A stretch of 64,000 nt of DNA from Stenogyne calaminthoides (GCA_037126765.1 JBBCBC010000027.1:7526406-7590405), one strand, 5' to 3'. Shown: positions 1 through 12,702, counted from the first letter of the stretch. A program made the numbers and translations. The notes: generated by a model not told the origin, from the sequence alone.

Positions 1-558
1 TTTTTGAAAATACCATAACAAGAGGAGGTGAGATTTTTTGTGGAATATTTTAATTATGGAGAAAATAGTATATGAGATATATTCATGATTTCTTGGAGAT
101 CAAGAAAAAAAAATTCCCATATTATTTTTCCCAAGAATTTCGACCACCACCTCATCTATAAATAGGGGATGATTCTTTCATCCCCAAGTGCAATTCCATG
201 TGTTGGAAAAATTAGAAATCCACAAAGGTGGTGCAACAAATAATTTATTTTTCCTTTTGTTAATTGTTCGCGAGTTTCCTTCCACCGGATTGACGAGCAA
301 GGACTTGGGAATACTTTGGAAGGCTTTTTTGGTGTGTTCGTGCAACAGAGTCCATTGTCATTCCAAACCAGGTTAGTTCACGTAAACCCTGTAGCAATTC
401 GCTTCGTAGGATTTATGTGAACTATTTATATGCATGATTTGTTGTTGAATTATTATTTGAATTAATATAGGATTAATTCATGCTAGTAATAATTGTTAGA
501 ATTAAATTTGAATTTAAATATTCATCCCGAATAGATCCGGACAAATAATTCCCCAACA
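1..558 (+). repeat. 5' LTR of element 1 (3' part only)
   Basis: This is collinear with 7332-7888 with few differences by eye. It ends in CCCCAACA, followed directly by the primer-binding site. It includes the LTR promoter TATA box at 157-164. Confidence 0.92.
157..164 (+). promoter_or_regulatory. LTR TATA box
   Basis: TATAAATA sits in the context CTATAAATAGGGGATGA. The same core is kept at 7487 in the 3' LTR, at 30854 in the solo LTR, and on the minus strand at 49928-49935 and 58573-58580. Conservation in five LTRs of the family supports it as the RNA polymerase II core promoter. Transcription would be expected to start about 30 nt downstream. Confidence 0.7.
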
Positions 559-572
559 ATGGTATCGAGCCT
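559..572 (+). other. Primer-binding site of element 1
   Basis: ATGGTATCGAGCCT directly follows the LTR end. Plant copia elements typically carry TGGTATCAGAGC here, complementary to initiator tRNA-Met; this copy is a variant (TATCGAGCC). The minus-strand sister element has the comparable TCGCATCGAGCCACG next to its LTR at 58183. Confidence 0.75.
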
Positions 573-879
573 CCGTTTAAGACTCACGAGTTTTAAATTG
601 TAATTTAATTTGTTTTCATTAAATTTGAAATTAGATAGTAGAATTGCTAGATCTTTTTTGCGGTATCCAATTGTCATGGTATTTGATGAATGTTTATATT
701 TATGCATGCATATAAATTGTGGTTTTTAATTGATTCGATTCGAATTCGTTTTTGCCTAAATGAGAAAATCAACGAAAGTAGATTATGATTTGTTTGATTC
801 GATTCAATGTAATAGACTAGTCTAGATCTAGGTTTATTTATTTTTAAGTAAATAAATTACAACCGGATCGTGAGCCAAA

Positions 880-1290
880 ACGAAGACGATGGATTAAAGG
901 CGGATGGGGGCAAAAGGCCTGCAAGACGCCAAGACGGGCGTCGCGAGGCCGAGGGCCGAAGGCAGCGGATCACGATGGCCAAGACCCGCCTACTGGCACC
1001 GTGGCACCACCGGCCTATCGGCGGAGCATAAAAGTATGAGGCGACACGGGCATGGACGCGGATCGGCATGGGCACGCGTGCGTAAGCGATGATGGAATCT
1101 TGCGACGCTGCCGAGATCCGTAGAGGGTCTTCTTGGGCGGGACATCGCTTGTTAGGCGGCGTCGCCGGTAACCGGCAGCTTTTCGTGCGCGGGCTCCCTC
1201 GACATAACCGGGGGAGTGCTAGGCGGGCACTCCGACCCGCTAGCTGGTCGATGATGTTGACGTGGCAAACTTTTCGAGACGAACGATGAA
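880..1290 (+). other. GC-rich untranslated leader of element 1
   Basis: This GC-rich island lies in an otherwise AT-rich element, between primer-binding site and gag. Both strands are open here, but nothing resembles a known protein and the frames disagree. A corresponding GC-rich block sits at the same place in the minus-strand copy (about 57480-57845), so it belongs to the element's 5' leader and is not a captured host gene. It could be structured RNA. Confidence 0.6.
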
Positions 1291-1994
1291 GGCAAAGAAG
1301 ACGATTTTTGAGATCAAGACATGACAAAATTAACCGTGACAATTGGATATATGTGTGCCCAATGTGTTTATTTTTTTTCTTGATGTTTATGCATTATTTT
1401 ATGCTTATTTAAATTGTGTTTAAATGTTTTAAAAAATCTCACTTTTGCCAAAAATTACTAAGTATGCTTAAACAATTAATTGACAATTTTATTCCGGATA
1501 ATAAAATTGAATTAATTTTAACCTCCATGATTTATTTATTTGTGAATTCTTTTGGAGAAATTTCCCCCACGGGACGGTCAAAAGATGGCTTTCACATGAA
1601 TAAATTCCAAACGGATGATTGTGGATTATTATCAGTGGCGACGATGACCCTCCCCACGAGGCTCGTTCAAAGCGAAATAATAATTTTGTATTTAATCATG
1701 GTTATTACTTAGGTATAAAATTGATATGCATATCTTCCCGAAGTCCCTGTCAATTTTATATTGGTCAAGTGGGAGCCAACTATTAATCTGGATATTAAAG
1801 GTTTGTAAATGTTCTTGTTTGTAACCTGCTTGAATGTGTTTAAATAATGACCCACCCCACGTGGCTTGTTTAAACTGTTTTGAGATGTTGACTGATGCAT
1901 GTTCATATTTTTTTTGAGATTTTAATATGATACATGTGATCGAACTTTGTGATATATTTGTGCTTATACATATTATTATTTATTTCAGTTCATC

Positions 1995-2720
1995 ATGTCG
2001 CAACCTTTTAATCCACTGCTTTATACTCTCAAAGAACACCAACTTTCTGGTGATAACTATGTTATTTGGAAACGAAATATGAAATTCGTCCTCACTGCAC
2101 AAATACAACATTATTTGGTTCTTGATGTACCCATGCCTCGTAAGCCTACTGAAGGATCAACAGATGCGGAAAGATACTTATATAATATCTGGGAGTAGGC
2201 TAATGAACCTATGAAGCGTATAATCATGACTTCACTGTCTGATGATTTGAGATACATTCATGAAGGTGTTGAATCTGCTGCGGAAATTATACAAAGTCTT
2301 GAAGAAATATTTTTAACAAAAGACCGCATGATCAATCAGTTTAAAAACGACGACGTGGCTAGGCTAAAAATGGTTGAGGGAACACAAGTAAGGGAGCATG
2401 TTCTCATAATAAAATGTCATTTTAACAAGCTTGCCTATCTCGGTATTAAGTATTGTGATGAGGCCCAAATTGAATTTCTTTTTCTAACTCTTCCAAGGTG
2501 TTTTGATGAGTTTTACTGTAGTTTTGTGATGAGCGATCACATGTTTACTATGGACACTCTATAAGAAGCCTTGGAGAAAATAGAGAAGCATTTAGGAAAG
2601 AAAGACGAAGCATTGGTGACCAAAAGTCTTTTCTCAAGATCTAGGCCAATGGAAGGCAAGACTCAAGAAAAGGAAAGTGGTCAGATCCAAAGTAAACTCA
2701 TCACTAAGAAAAAGTAAGAT
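1995..2720 (+). pseudogene. gag: copia gag (element 1), broken
   Basis: Gag is the capsid-like protein that packages element RNA in cytoplasmic particles. The frame starts MSQPFNPLLYTLKEHQLSGD and has the gag_3/UBN2-like pattern (GDNYVIWKRNMKFVL) followed by an alpha-helical region. The same frame is interrupted by TAG at 2196-2198 and TAA at 2562-2564, then continues EALEKIEKHLGKK to about 2717. A decayed zinc-knuckle region follows near 2765-2810. The start ATG lies in the position expected after the leader. The in-frame stops mean no full-length Gag. Confidence 0.85.
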
Positions 2721-2819
2721 AAAAGGCGGCTAATTTGGATGGGTGTCAAGAAAGTACCAAAAGAAAAATGTTTTAAGCTGTGGTGAAAATGGACATTGGA
2801 GGCGACTGTTCCCAAACCC

Positions 2820-5800
2820 GAAGGGATGGAAAGAAAGGTAATTCTCACGCACTAGTTGTTGAAACTTGCTTAGCGGCGTATGCCTTCCATTTATGGGTGG
2901 TGGATCTGGGGTCCCTTGATCATGTTTGTTTCACTTTTTGAGGGGTTCAAGCGGACCCGGCAACTTAGTGGGAGTGAGATCCTCATCAATTTGGCGATCT
3001 TCGAGAGTGGCGGTGAGCGATGGGAGAAGTGCACCTTTCCTTTGAAGACGAGTTTTAATTTTAAGAGATGTTCTTTACGTTCCTAGTTTTAGAAAGAATT
3101 TAATTTCGGTTTCTAAACTTTACCTTGATGGATATTCGGTTACTTTTGATAAAGTTGTTACCATTTCTCTTTATGATAAATTTATCTTTCATGGAACGTT
3201 GTCGAATAATCTCTATACAATTAACTGTGCACACCACTCACGAAATGCATCCTATAACACATCAATTGTTTTCGTTAAAAGAAAACGTTCATCAGACGTG
3301 AACGAGACACTTCTATGTCATCTAAGATTGGGACATATTAATCCAAAGGTTGGTAGAAGACGGTTCACTGGAGTCTCTCCAAGTTGAATCAATCTCAACC
3401 TGCGAATCATGTTTGGAGGGTCATTTACAAGAGGGCATTCAGATCCAAGAGGAATAGAGCCAAAGAAGTGTTAGAAATCGTTCACACAGACGTATGTGGT
3501 CCAATGTCAATCAAAGCAAGAGGAGGTTATGAGTATTTCGTCACTTTTATTGATGATTACTCAAGGTATGGCTATATTTTCCTTATGAAGCATAAATCTG
3601 AGACATTTGAGAAATTCAAAGAATTTAAGGCTCAAGCGAGAGAATCATAGGGAAAAACGTATCAAGTCTCTACGATTCGATCGTGGGCGAAAGTACCTCG
3701 AAGATGAGTTTTTGAACTACTTGTCGGATGAAGGGATTGTATCGATTAATCGCACCCGAGAACCCTCAACAAAATGGGGTTGCAGAGCGAAGAAAGCGAA
3801 CTCTTTTAGAAATGGTTAGATCAATGATGAGTTATCTTGGATCTATCCAAGTCGATTACGGGGTCATGCCTTGAAAAGCTTGGCGTCTTATATTACGAAC
3901 TTGGTGCCATCCAAATCGGTTCGAGAATCTCAAAAGAATTGTGGACCGGGCGCAAGCCCGATCCCGAGACACATGAGAATTTGGGGGTGTCGGCCCACGT
4001 GTTGGACAAGGAAGCGGAAAATTGGATCCTCGTCGTAATTAAGGTTGTTTATAGGATACCCCAAGGAACAAAAAAGGGTGTATGTTCTATGGTCGAAGAT
4101 CAAAAGGTGGTAATAAGCACCCACTTTAGATTTTTGGAAGAAGACTATATGAACGAAAGAAAACCCAGAAGTGAGATTACCTTTTAATGAGCTAAGGGAG
4201 CTAACCTCAGTGCCAACTGTACAAGATGACATACCAAACGACACACTTACACAACTGGAACCTCGTCATAATGGGAGGGTTGTAAGACAGCCCGAGAGAT
4301 TCATGGGGTAGGAGAGTCCTCAGACTTGATCCCCGGTCAAGATGAATCAGACCCATGGACATATGACGAGACAATCCAAGACAAGGATGCGGTTTCTTGG
4401 CAAACAACAATGAAAGCCGAAATGGGTTCTATGGATCAAAACAGAGTGTGGGAGCTAATCGAGCCACTTAATGGGGTCAAACCCATTGGTTGCAAGTGGG
4501 TATACAAGAGAAAAAGAGGACCGGACGGGAAGGTGGAAACCTTCAAGGCAAGGAACATGGCGAAAAGGTTATACTCAGAAAGAAGGGATCGACTATGAGG
4601 AAACCTTTTAGCCTGTAGCAATGCTCAAGTCCATCCGAATTCTCTTGTCGATGGCTGCACATCTCGATTTTGAAATCTAGCAAATGGATGTCAAGACGGC
4701 TTTCATTAATGGAAGTCTTGAAGAGGAAATCTATATGCAACAACCCCAAGGCTTCATTGAAAAAGACGAAGAACACCTAGTTTGTAAGCTCAAGAAGTCC
4801 ATTTTACGGACTCAAACAAGCATCCAGAGCTTGGAACCAGTGTTTTGATCAAGTAATAAAGTCTTATGGGTTTGATCAAAATGAGTACGAAAGTTGTGTG
4901 TACAAAAAGTATGTCGGAACTGCATTGGTATTCTTAGTACTATACGTAGACGACATTATGCTCATCGGGAACGATGTAAAGATGTTGTCAGACATAAGGG
5001 CATGGCTTTCAAAATAGTTTGATATGAAGGACTTAGGGGAAGCCGGGCACATCCTTGGGATCAAGATCACTCGAGATCGCAAGAAAAAGATGATAGGCTT
5101 ATCGCAAGCTTCATATATAGACACTGTCTTGAAGAGATTCAACATGCAGGATTCCAAGAAAGGCTTCGTACCTTTCAGACATGGAATCCATCTATCCAAG
5201 AAAATGTGCCCTAAGACACAAAAGGAGATAGATGACATGAAAGGCATTCCTTATGCTTGGGGCTGTCGGAAGCCTTATGTATGCAATCTTTGTGCGAGAC
5301 CGGATATCTGCTTTGCCGTTGGCATGGTGGCAAGATATCAAAGTAACCTGAGGAAAGAGCATTGAATGGCGATTAAAAACATTCCGAAATATCGAAAAAA
5401 AACTCGAGATAGAATGTTGGTTTATCGATCGGATAGTCTAAATCCCATCGGTTACGGACTCGAGATTTCAATCGGACTTAGATTCGAGAAAATCTACCTC
5501 CGGTTGTGTGTTTTGCATGGAGGAGGAGCCATGACATGGAGAAGCGTTAAGCGAAATGCATCGCCCGATTCTACCATGGAAGCCGAATATGTAGGCTAAC
5601 TGAGGGCTGACAAAAAAAAGCGGTTTGGCTCAAGAACTTCCTAGTGGACTTGGATGTAGTTCGAATTTGCCCAAAGACAATCACTATTTATTATGATAAT
5701 GTCGAGCAGGTTGTAAATTCAAGGGAACCAAGAGCCCACAAGGCGGCAAACACATTGAAAGGAAATACCATCTTATCGAGAAATCGTTAGAGAGAAGATA

Positions 5801-5930
5801 TAGAGGTGGCAAAGATCGCGTCGAGGAAGACAACCTAGAGATCCATTCACAAAGGGCGCGCCTCGAGAATACATTCGAGAGACATGTGGAAGAAATGGGT
5901 GTCAAGACCAGATTTGTCAATCTGCTTTGA
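2820..5930 (+). pseudogene. pol: copia pol (element 1), heavily broken
   Basis: Pol normally supplies protease, integrase, reverse transcriptase and RNase H. Recognisable pieces in order: protease remnant (about 2870-3170); GAG-pre-integrase piece NETLLCHLRLGHINPK (3300-3350); integrase core with HTDVCGPMS and FVTFIDDYSRYGYIF (about 3480-3600) and a degenerate second Asp region (3665-3720); integrase C-terminus (about 3910-4180); RT beginning VWELIEPLNGVKPIGCKWVY (about 4447); RT catalytic YVDD (about 4945); and RNase H with DSTMEAEYVG (about 5570). Frames change many times and stops are frequent. The sister copy at 52786-55900 is better preserved. Confidence 0.88.
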
Positions 5931-6031
5931 GTATAAGTGGGAGATATTATTAGGTTCGTGTAGGTGACATTAGATGTCACGTATTAGAACTACCACGAGA
6001 CATGTTGTAGTATACTTAAAAGCAGACTTTG

Positions 6032-6047
6032 AGTATAAGTGGGAGAT
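6032..6047 (+). other. Polypurine tract of element 1 (duplicated)
   Basis: GTATAAGTGGGAGAT abuts the TGTTGGGG start of the 3' LTR, the expected place for plus-strand priming. An almost identical stretch, GAGTATAAGTGGGAGAT, occurs about 100 bp earlier (5930-5946). The same doubling is present in the minus-strand copy (52675-52690 and about 52770-52787), so it is a family feature. Confidence 0.7.
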
Positions 6048-7888
6048 TGTTGGGGTTATACTTGAAAGTATGCTTTTACTTTGTATAATCAAATGAATTT
6101 CTTCTTATTCTTTGAAATAAATTATTTATCATCGATGCTTTAAATATCATTGAATGTTACATATATTTCTTTGCATAAACTGTTCAATAAATAGTCGTGT
6201 TACATTGTAGTTAATTTAGTGATACCGGATCACGAAGATTAAATTAACGGTCCGCTTGTAACTAAAAAAAGTACGCTATTCACGACCTAGATGGAAATGA
6301 ACAATCCATCGTGAAAGGTTGAAGTGTAAGGCTCAGATTGACTTGTCTTGACCAAGAGATTACACTAGTGCATGAATGATGCACTGAATAGGACCTACAG
6401 GAGGATAAATTCTTGATCTTGAACTAGGAAGAATTAGACATCAGTGGTTCGTTATTTCTTAATCTTCGTTCCTTAAATAGGATCGTGTGTGGTTAGTAAT
6501 TATTGCTTTGACTTATGACGGGTAGAGAATCAATGAGATTCAATACTTTATATCTTGGGCAATATTATTGGTCACATCGATTGCTAAGATTTATCTACGA
6601 AGAATCGTGTAATGAAAACGACTTTGTTCGATTTGCCCTTGGGAGGTTCATAAGATTTATCATACCAAATCTTGCAAGTGGAATTAGTTTCCGGTATGGA
6701 TAATAATGTTCAACCGTTCCTTGACCAAGGACAAAAAAATATTAATTAATGGAAAGATATTTCAGTGGCTTGAATTAATTAATGGACTAGATAATCTTAA
6801 ACACGGGAAATAATAACCGGGAGCCATATTAACAGTAATATGGGTTAAGATGGATAGTGCAATATTAATTATGTAGTGGGATTAATTAATATTTATGGGC
6901 TTGAATAATATTGTGGCTCAATATTGATAATTCAAGATCCATTGGAAGGTCCAATCTCAATTCTCCTAAAGGCCCCTCAAGTAGCCCAAACATAAAGTTC
7001 AATAACTGAAAAATGTGTTTAAAAATAAAATAAATTTTGTTGCCTAATTTTCCTATAAATTTTGAAAATAATAAATAATAGAGGGAGAAAGATTTTCTTT
7101 GAATTTTGTTATGGAATGAAGATAAGTATTCTTGGAATACAAGATTATCTCATTAAATTCAAAAAATCTCTCACTTGGTTATTTATTTGAGAATTTTCGA
7201 AAATATTGAAGAAAATAAAGAAAGGAAAGATTTTCTTGAAATGGTATTATGGAAGATATGTATTTTTTGGAATACAAGAATATCTCATAAATTCAAGAAG
7301 ATCCAAATCGTGGTTTCCCTTACTCCTTAATTTTCGAAAATACCATAACAAGAGGGGGTGGGATTTTTTGTGGAATATTTTAATTATGGAGAAAAGAATA
7401 TATGAGATATATTCAAGATTTCTTGGAGATCAAGAAAAATATTTTCCCATATTATTTTTCCCAAGAATTTCGACCACCACCTCATCTATAAATAGGGGAT
7501 GATTCTTTCATCCCCAAGTGCAATTTCATGTGTTGGAAAAATTAGAAATTCACAAAGGTGGTGCAACAAATAATTTATTTTTCCTTTTGTTAATTGTTCG
7601 CGAGTTTCCTTCCACCGGATTGACGAGCAAGGACTTGGGAATACTTGAGAAGACTTTTTGGTGTGTTCGTGCCAACGGAGTCCATTGCCATTCCAAACAG
7701 GTTAGTTCACGTAAACCCGTAGCAATTCCGCATGCGTAGGATTTATGTGAACTATTTATATGCATGATTTGTTGTTGAATTATTATTTGAATTAATATAT
7801 GATTAATTCATGCTAGTAATAATTGTTAGAATTAAATTTGTATTTAAATATTCATCCCAAATAGATCCGGACAATTAATTCCCCAACA
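6048..7888 (+). repeat. 3' LTR of element 1 (1841 bp)
   Basis: It begins TGTTGGGGTTATAC and ends CCCCAACA, giving the TG...CA ends and short inverted termini of an LTR. Its last 557 bp match 1-558. The TATA box is at 7487-7494. Homologous LTRs occur at 29566-31231 (solo), 49539-52674 and 58184-60020. Confidence 0.93.
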
Positions 7889-8164
7889 AAGAGTGCCATA
7901 CCTTTAGGACGTCCGTGCAACCAAGGACAATGAGGCCAGGTGTCTCGGTTGCTAAGTCACAAAGAGAGCAGTTTGTGGAGGTTGAATTTGGGATTATGTG
8001 TCTTCAAGCAAGGTTGTCCAGAGTCAGAAGTCTGTTCGTTTGTGTAACTTTCATATCAATGATGAGGGGATGTGTGAGATCGATGAAGAGCTATGATGAA
8101 ATATTTATAGGAGTCTCCAAGCCATTATTGTCGTTTTAGTCGGAGCGATCTTATTCCATATCAG
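7889..8164. other. Unassigned stretch between element 1 and LINE
   Basis: No gene is recognised. A 74-residue frame (7915-8139, +) has no motif I can name. The base composition is less AT-rich than true intergenic DNA here, so this is probably an old transposon remnant. Confidence 0.4.
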
Positions 8165-10500
8165 TTAGAGTTCTTCTAGTCTTGGTTCAATAGGTTGAGC
8201 ACCATCAAGATCCGCTATCAATAGATCGTACGCCTTCTTGGTTTGGTAATTCCCGTCCGGTGTACTTTTCCATTTACAGCCTTCTTCGATATCTTCTTTT
8301 GGAGTGTACCTATTGATCAATGCAATGAGTTCATTAAGCATAATTCGTAATTGAAGAGCTCCCTTCTCCAAGTCCACTCCCACCTCCAAACTCCCTCGAC
8401 CCATTTCCCCCTATCCCGGACTCTACCCTCTTTATTGACACATATGTTGAAAAGTCTCGGAAAAAGGCTTTTCAACGACTTCTCACCCGCCCATAGACTA
8501 TACCAAAACAATGACTCCCTCTCGTCCCATATACACTTTTCAATATTTCCCCAAAACCATTCCCCCCCCGTTGGACCCGTTTGACACTATCTCTTTCCAC
8601 CAATTCTACCAATGTCTCACTCTCCTATTACTTAGTACTCCCGACTCACCTAATTCCATCTCCCCATCAATAGATTTAATCACTCTCACCCATAAAATCC
8701 TTTTATCAACAAAAAAATGCCACAACCATTTGCCTAATAATGCTATGTTAAGCCCCCCCTAATTTTTTAACCCCAAAGCCAAGCAGTTTTGCCCCCCCCC
8801 CCAAAAAAAAACACACATTGTAATGAGGTTAAAAAAATTTGGACTTTTTTCGGAATCTGGTAGAAGGACAATTGGTATATAGGCATCGATGTGAGCACCG
8901 ATTTTAAAAGAGGAAGGTGACCCCCTAAAGATATCTTTCTCATTCCAAGAATTTAAACGCTTTCGAACTTTCTTGATGATCGATTCCCAATCAGCAACCT
9001 TTTTGTGATTCGCTCCAACCAATAAGAAAAGGGGACCTCACCAATTTCACATCCTAGTATGTTTGTCAAATCTGGCAGTAGCTCGGATTCTGTATTGACT
9101 CCCATAAGACAGCTTTTGTAAAAGTTGATCTTTAACCCCGAGAGTAGCTCAAAATTCTTCAGAATATATTTCAATGCTCTTGCGTTCTCGATAGAAGCTT
9201 TTCAAATAAACATTGTATCATCTACATATTGAAGGTGTGAGACCTTAATATTATTGGAACCGAGGACAACCGGTATGAAGAGTTCCGAATCTTGAGCTTT
9301 TGTGGTCAATATGCTCAAGCCTTCTGCCACCAATACATAGAGAAAAGGGGAGAGAGGGTCCCCTTGTCTCAAACCTCTCTCTAGCTTGAATTCTCTAGAT
9401 GGAGAGCCGTTTACAAGAACTGGTGTATAAGCTGATGAAAACACTCTCTAATCCATCCTCTCATTTTTCATTGAGGTTGAAATTTTCAAGCATTGAGTCC
9501 AAAAAGTTCCAATCTACAGTGACGTAAGTCTTTGCAAAATCCACTTTGAAGAATATTCTCTTCATATGTTTCTTCTTCGCTTCATCTATGGCTTCATTGA
9601 GAACTACCATGTTGTAGAGGATGTATCGATTTCCCACGAAGGAACTCTGGTTGGCTAAAATCAGATCTTCCATAACTCTGTTGAGTCTGGCTGCTAGTAT
9701 CTTGACAAGGATTTTGTATATGCATCCGATAAGAGAAATAAGTCGGAAGTCGCTGATGGAGTCAGGCGTTTCTATCTTCGGGATTAGGACTAAGAAGGGA
9801 TGGATTAAGTCCTCTAACCAACTTACCATTAGAGTGGAACTCGTCAAGCATCTTGAGAATGTCTCCTTTGACCACTCCCCAACATTCTTTGATAAATTTA
9901 AAGTTGAATCAGTCGGGTCCCGGGCTCTTTGAAGATTCACAATTTTTGATTGCTTCCAGAACTTCAACCTCGTAAAACTGATCAGTAAGCACTGCATTAT
10001 CAACGTCTGAAACCTTGCAATTGAACAAATCTGCAGAAATTGATGGTCTGGTGCTCTAGGGTCTGCTGAAGTGATTTCGGAAAAATTCACTAACTCCCTT
10101 CTTGACCTCGTTGACGTCTTCTGTCCATCGGTCGTTAATTTAAAATTCCATAATCTCATTATTCTTCCTTCTGAAATTAATAGCCCTGTGGAAGAAGCTC
10201 GAATTGACATCACCTTCATTCAACAATTTGATTTTCACTTTCTGGGCGTATAGGCTATTACGCTGGATCATGTGTCTGAACAAATTACCTGTGTTCTCCT
10301 TCCTTTTTATGATGTCGTCCTCGTCGGGACCAAGAGTATCATCTGTGAGGTCTAGTTGATGGATCTCGTTCTTTGAGTCGATCAATTTTCCTTCAATAAT
10401 TCAAAAGACCTCTCTATTCCATTTTCTCAAGTCTTCCTTCAAGCATTTCAGTTTTTCCTTGATTCTAAAGCCGTACACCGTAATTAAATTTAATTCTTTT
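8165..10500 (-). pseudogene. L1-type LINE ORF2 relic, 5'-truncated and frameshifted
   Basis: Non-LTR reverse transcriptase read on the minus strand. In order from high to low coordinates: the linker before RT, with LYAQKVKIKLLNEGDVNSSF and FHRAINFRR (10140-10385); RT fingers/palm, with LVLIPKIETPDSISDFRLIS and KILAARLNRVM (within 9461-10219); GLRQGDPLSPFLYVLVAEGL and catalytic YVDD (9202-9444); thumb region (8759-9174); and the zinc-binding C-terminal domain, with WKSTPDGNYQTKKAYDLL (8165-8511). The upstream endonuclease domain is missing, as in 5'-truncated copies. No poly-A tail is visible at the low-coordinate end, so the 3' end is also lost. Confidence 0.9.
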
Positions 10501-11184
10501 GCAATTTGCATTTGAGGTGGGTAAATCAGTCAACACTAACGATTAGTCCATATCACATGCAGCTCGACGAAAAAAAGAAAATAGAAAACCAATTCGATTT
10601 TATTTGCGCTATACGTATTATTCTCCAGCACTTTTCTTTTACAAAATATGACAATTGACATGACTAGCCAAATCCAAAAAATATTAAGGGGAATATATAG
10701 TAGTATCAAATTGCAAAAAAAAAAAAAACCTTTAAAAAAAAATGCAACATTTTTTATAATTAATTAGGTTTACGACCTTTTATTATTAAGTCTTAAAAAA
10801 TAGTGTATAATCTAGTTTTATATCAATATATTAGAATTGAACGAGCTTAATATTAACAAACACGAGACCAACTTTAACATGCAGTAAGCTTATATATGCA
10901 TGTTCTCACTTAATTGTTCGACTTTTATTACGCTTATCGCACTCGAGTCGAATTACTATAATTTTACAAACGATAAAGCAACGTGTTTGATATTTGTTTA
11001 TCAAAAACAAATTCGAATAATCGAAGATTATATATGTATTGAGTAATATTGTTTGATCAAAAACGGACAAAGCCTCAATTAAATTATTATTTTTTTAAAT
11101 TACTTGTGCAATATTTTATTCCAATCCCTCTATGACATATATGAGAGATTTTATGTTTCAACTCCATCATCTCCCGCTCCTTAT

Positions 11185-11187
<3 letters not shown>

Positions 11188-11248
<61 letters not shown>
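11188..11248. repeat. (TA)n microsatellite
   Basis: About 30 uninterrupted TA units. Other TA tracts occur at 11539-11571, 12393-12419, 16868-16900, 26155-26178 and 38952-38993. Confidence 0.95.
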
Positions 11249-11249
<1 letters not shown>

Positions 11250-11500
11250 CTTCAAATCATTCATGAAGATTCGAAATTATTCTAGCCATTACATTTTGAC
11301 AGATATTTGAGAGAGAAATATATATGTATATGTATATATTAAATTAATTAGTGTGTATGATGCAGAAAAAAACACAAAATTGGGGGTCCATAAACACACC
11401 CATACCTTTTAAACCAAAATAAATAGTGGGAGATGATGGGCACATGCAAGCATGTGAGGGGGAAATGGGATGGTTTTATCATTTTGCCCTTTGTATTTTC

Positions 11501-11532
11501 ACTTTTTTTAGGGCCATTATATCACTACATTT

Positions 11533-11572
<40 letters not shown>

Positions 11573-11625
11573 TTTTTTTAGGGCCATTATATCACTACAT
11601 TTTGTTTTATATATATATATATATA
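11501..11625. repeat. Tandem duplication with TA tracts (~70 bp unit)
   Basis: The segment beginning ACTTTTTTTAGGGCCATTAT occurs at 11501 and again at 11571. Each copy runs into a TA tract of different length, as expected for slippage or unequal exchange anchored in the TA repeat. Confidence 0.85.
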
Positions 11626-11650
11626 TTGTAAGTATTATTAAGGCATATAT

Positions 11651-11980
11651 TTATTCATATCAATATCAATATCATAGGTAGTATAGTTAAGAGTCTACAT
11701 AATCTTATATGAGGTTGGTCCATGAACTGAACACAACATGTGATATGTAGGATGGAGGCTAGCTAACTATTACACCTACTTAATTAAATCCTAATCATAT
11801 CATACTCAATTTTTATTCATATCAATATCAATATCAATATCATAGGTAGTATAGTTAAGAGTCTACATAATCTTATATGAGGTTGGTCCATGAACTGAAC
11901 ACAACATGTGATATGTAGGATGGAGGCTAGCTAACTATTACACCTACTTAATTAAATCCTAATCACATCATACTCAATTT
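11651..11980. repeat. ~165-bp direct tandem duplication
   Basis: Two adjacent copies (11651-11812 and 11813-11980) share ATAGGTAGTATAGTTAAGAG and the following ~130 bp almost perfectly. Copy 2 has one extra CAATAT unit at its start. High identity means a recent event. Confidence 0.9.
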
Positions 11981-12060
11981 CAATTTATATATATATTTCG
12001 AATCGAATTTCTCATGATGAAATCTTTTGGTCCCCACATTAGACCTAATAAGTTGAGTAG

Positions 12061-12387
12061 AGGGATTTAAATCGATTTGGTCCCATAACTTTGGACCTTT
12101 ATTGAAATGGTCTCGTATGTATCTCATGTTTCAATTTAGTCCCGTATGTTTTCAATTTGTGCCAATTTAGTTAAAAGCCGAAAACCGGTCAAACTACACT
12201 AAAAAAAGCGTCGTTTTAGGGGCATATATCACACGCGCCCTAATTTACGTGGGAAATGCCGACTTTAAGATTGATTTGAATGGCGCCAAGACGACACATG
12301 TGTATTTTACCTATTAAAAAAATGAAAAACAAAAAAAATAATTACACATCATTTATTACAAATAAAAATAAATCAAATCTAAATTAA

Positions 12388-12424
<37 letters not shown>

Positions 12425-12597
12425 TATCAGAATACAATAAAATAAAATAAATGAATATAGGAAGTTTCTAGGAAACTTCCCCACCCCAAAATTTAAATTA
12501 AATCAATACACCCCCAAATTGAAGAACCCTAATCCATCAGAAGCAAAAAATTGAGAACTCTAACACCCCCAAATTGAAGAACCCTAATCCTCCACCA
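12061..12597 (+). repeat. MULE left terminal inverted repeat
   Basis: About 537 bp, imperfectly complementary to 15237-15783. It includes shared blocks such as CCCCAAATTGAAGAACCCTA near its inner edge. Confidence 0.85.
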
Positions 12598-12702
12598 AAT
12601 CTCCCTAATCGAATTCGCGACCCAAATCGATGAATTCTCGAGTTACACAAATTCTCCACCAAATCGATGCACTTTAATCGAAATACTTAACCCACCCAAA
12701 TC

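Larger units (their letters stand above)
1..7888 (+). mobile_element. Long-LTR Ty1/copia retrotransposon (element 1), left end cut by window
   Basis: Positions 1-558 match 7332-7888, so these are the two LTRs, with the first ~1.28 kb of the 5' LTR lying outside the window. Between them come a primer-binding site (560), a GC-rich leader, gag (about 1995-2720) and pol in copia order (protease, integrase, RT, RNase H). Internal plus LTR lengths give about 9.17 kb, matching the complete minus-strand copy at 49539-60020. Coding is riddled with stops and frameshifts, so the copy is dead. LTRs near 1.84 kb and the RT style suggest the Tork/TAR/Angela part of copia; this lineage call is an inference. 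Confidence 0.93.
10501..12051. other. Non-coding AT-rich DNA with microsatellites
   Basis: No gene is seen. The stretch holds TA microsatellites, a ~70-bp tandem duplication and a ~165-bp tandem duplication, listed separately. The open frames here run through TA repeats and are not genes. Confidence 0.6.

Noticed and set aside
857..1342. 161-codon minus-strand frame (and two plus-strand frames) in a GC-rich block
   Set aside because: It lies in the untranslated leader of a copia element. Openness on several frames is a composition effect, and no domain is recognisable.
11104..11681. Frames rich in Ile-Tyr repeats
   Set aside because: Translations of TA microsatellites.
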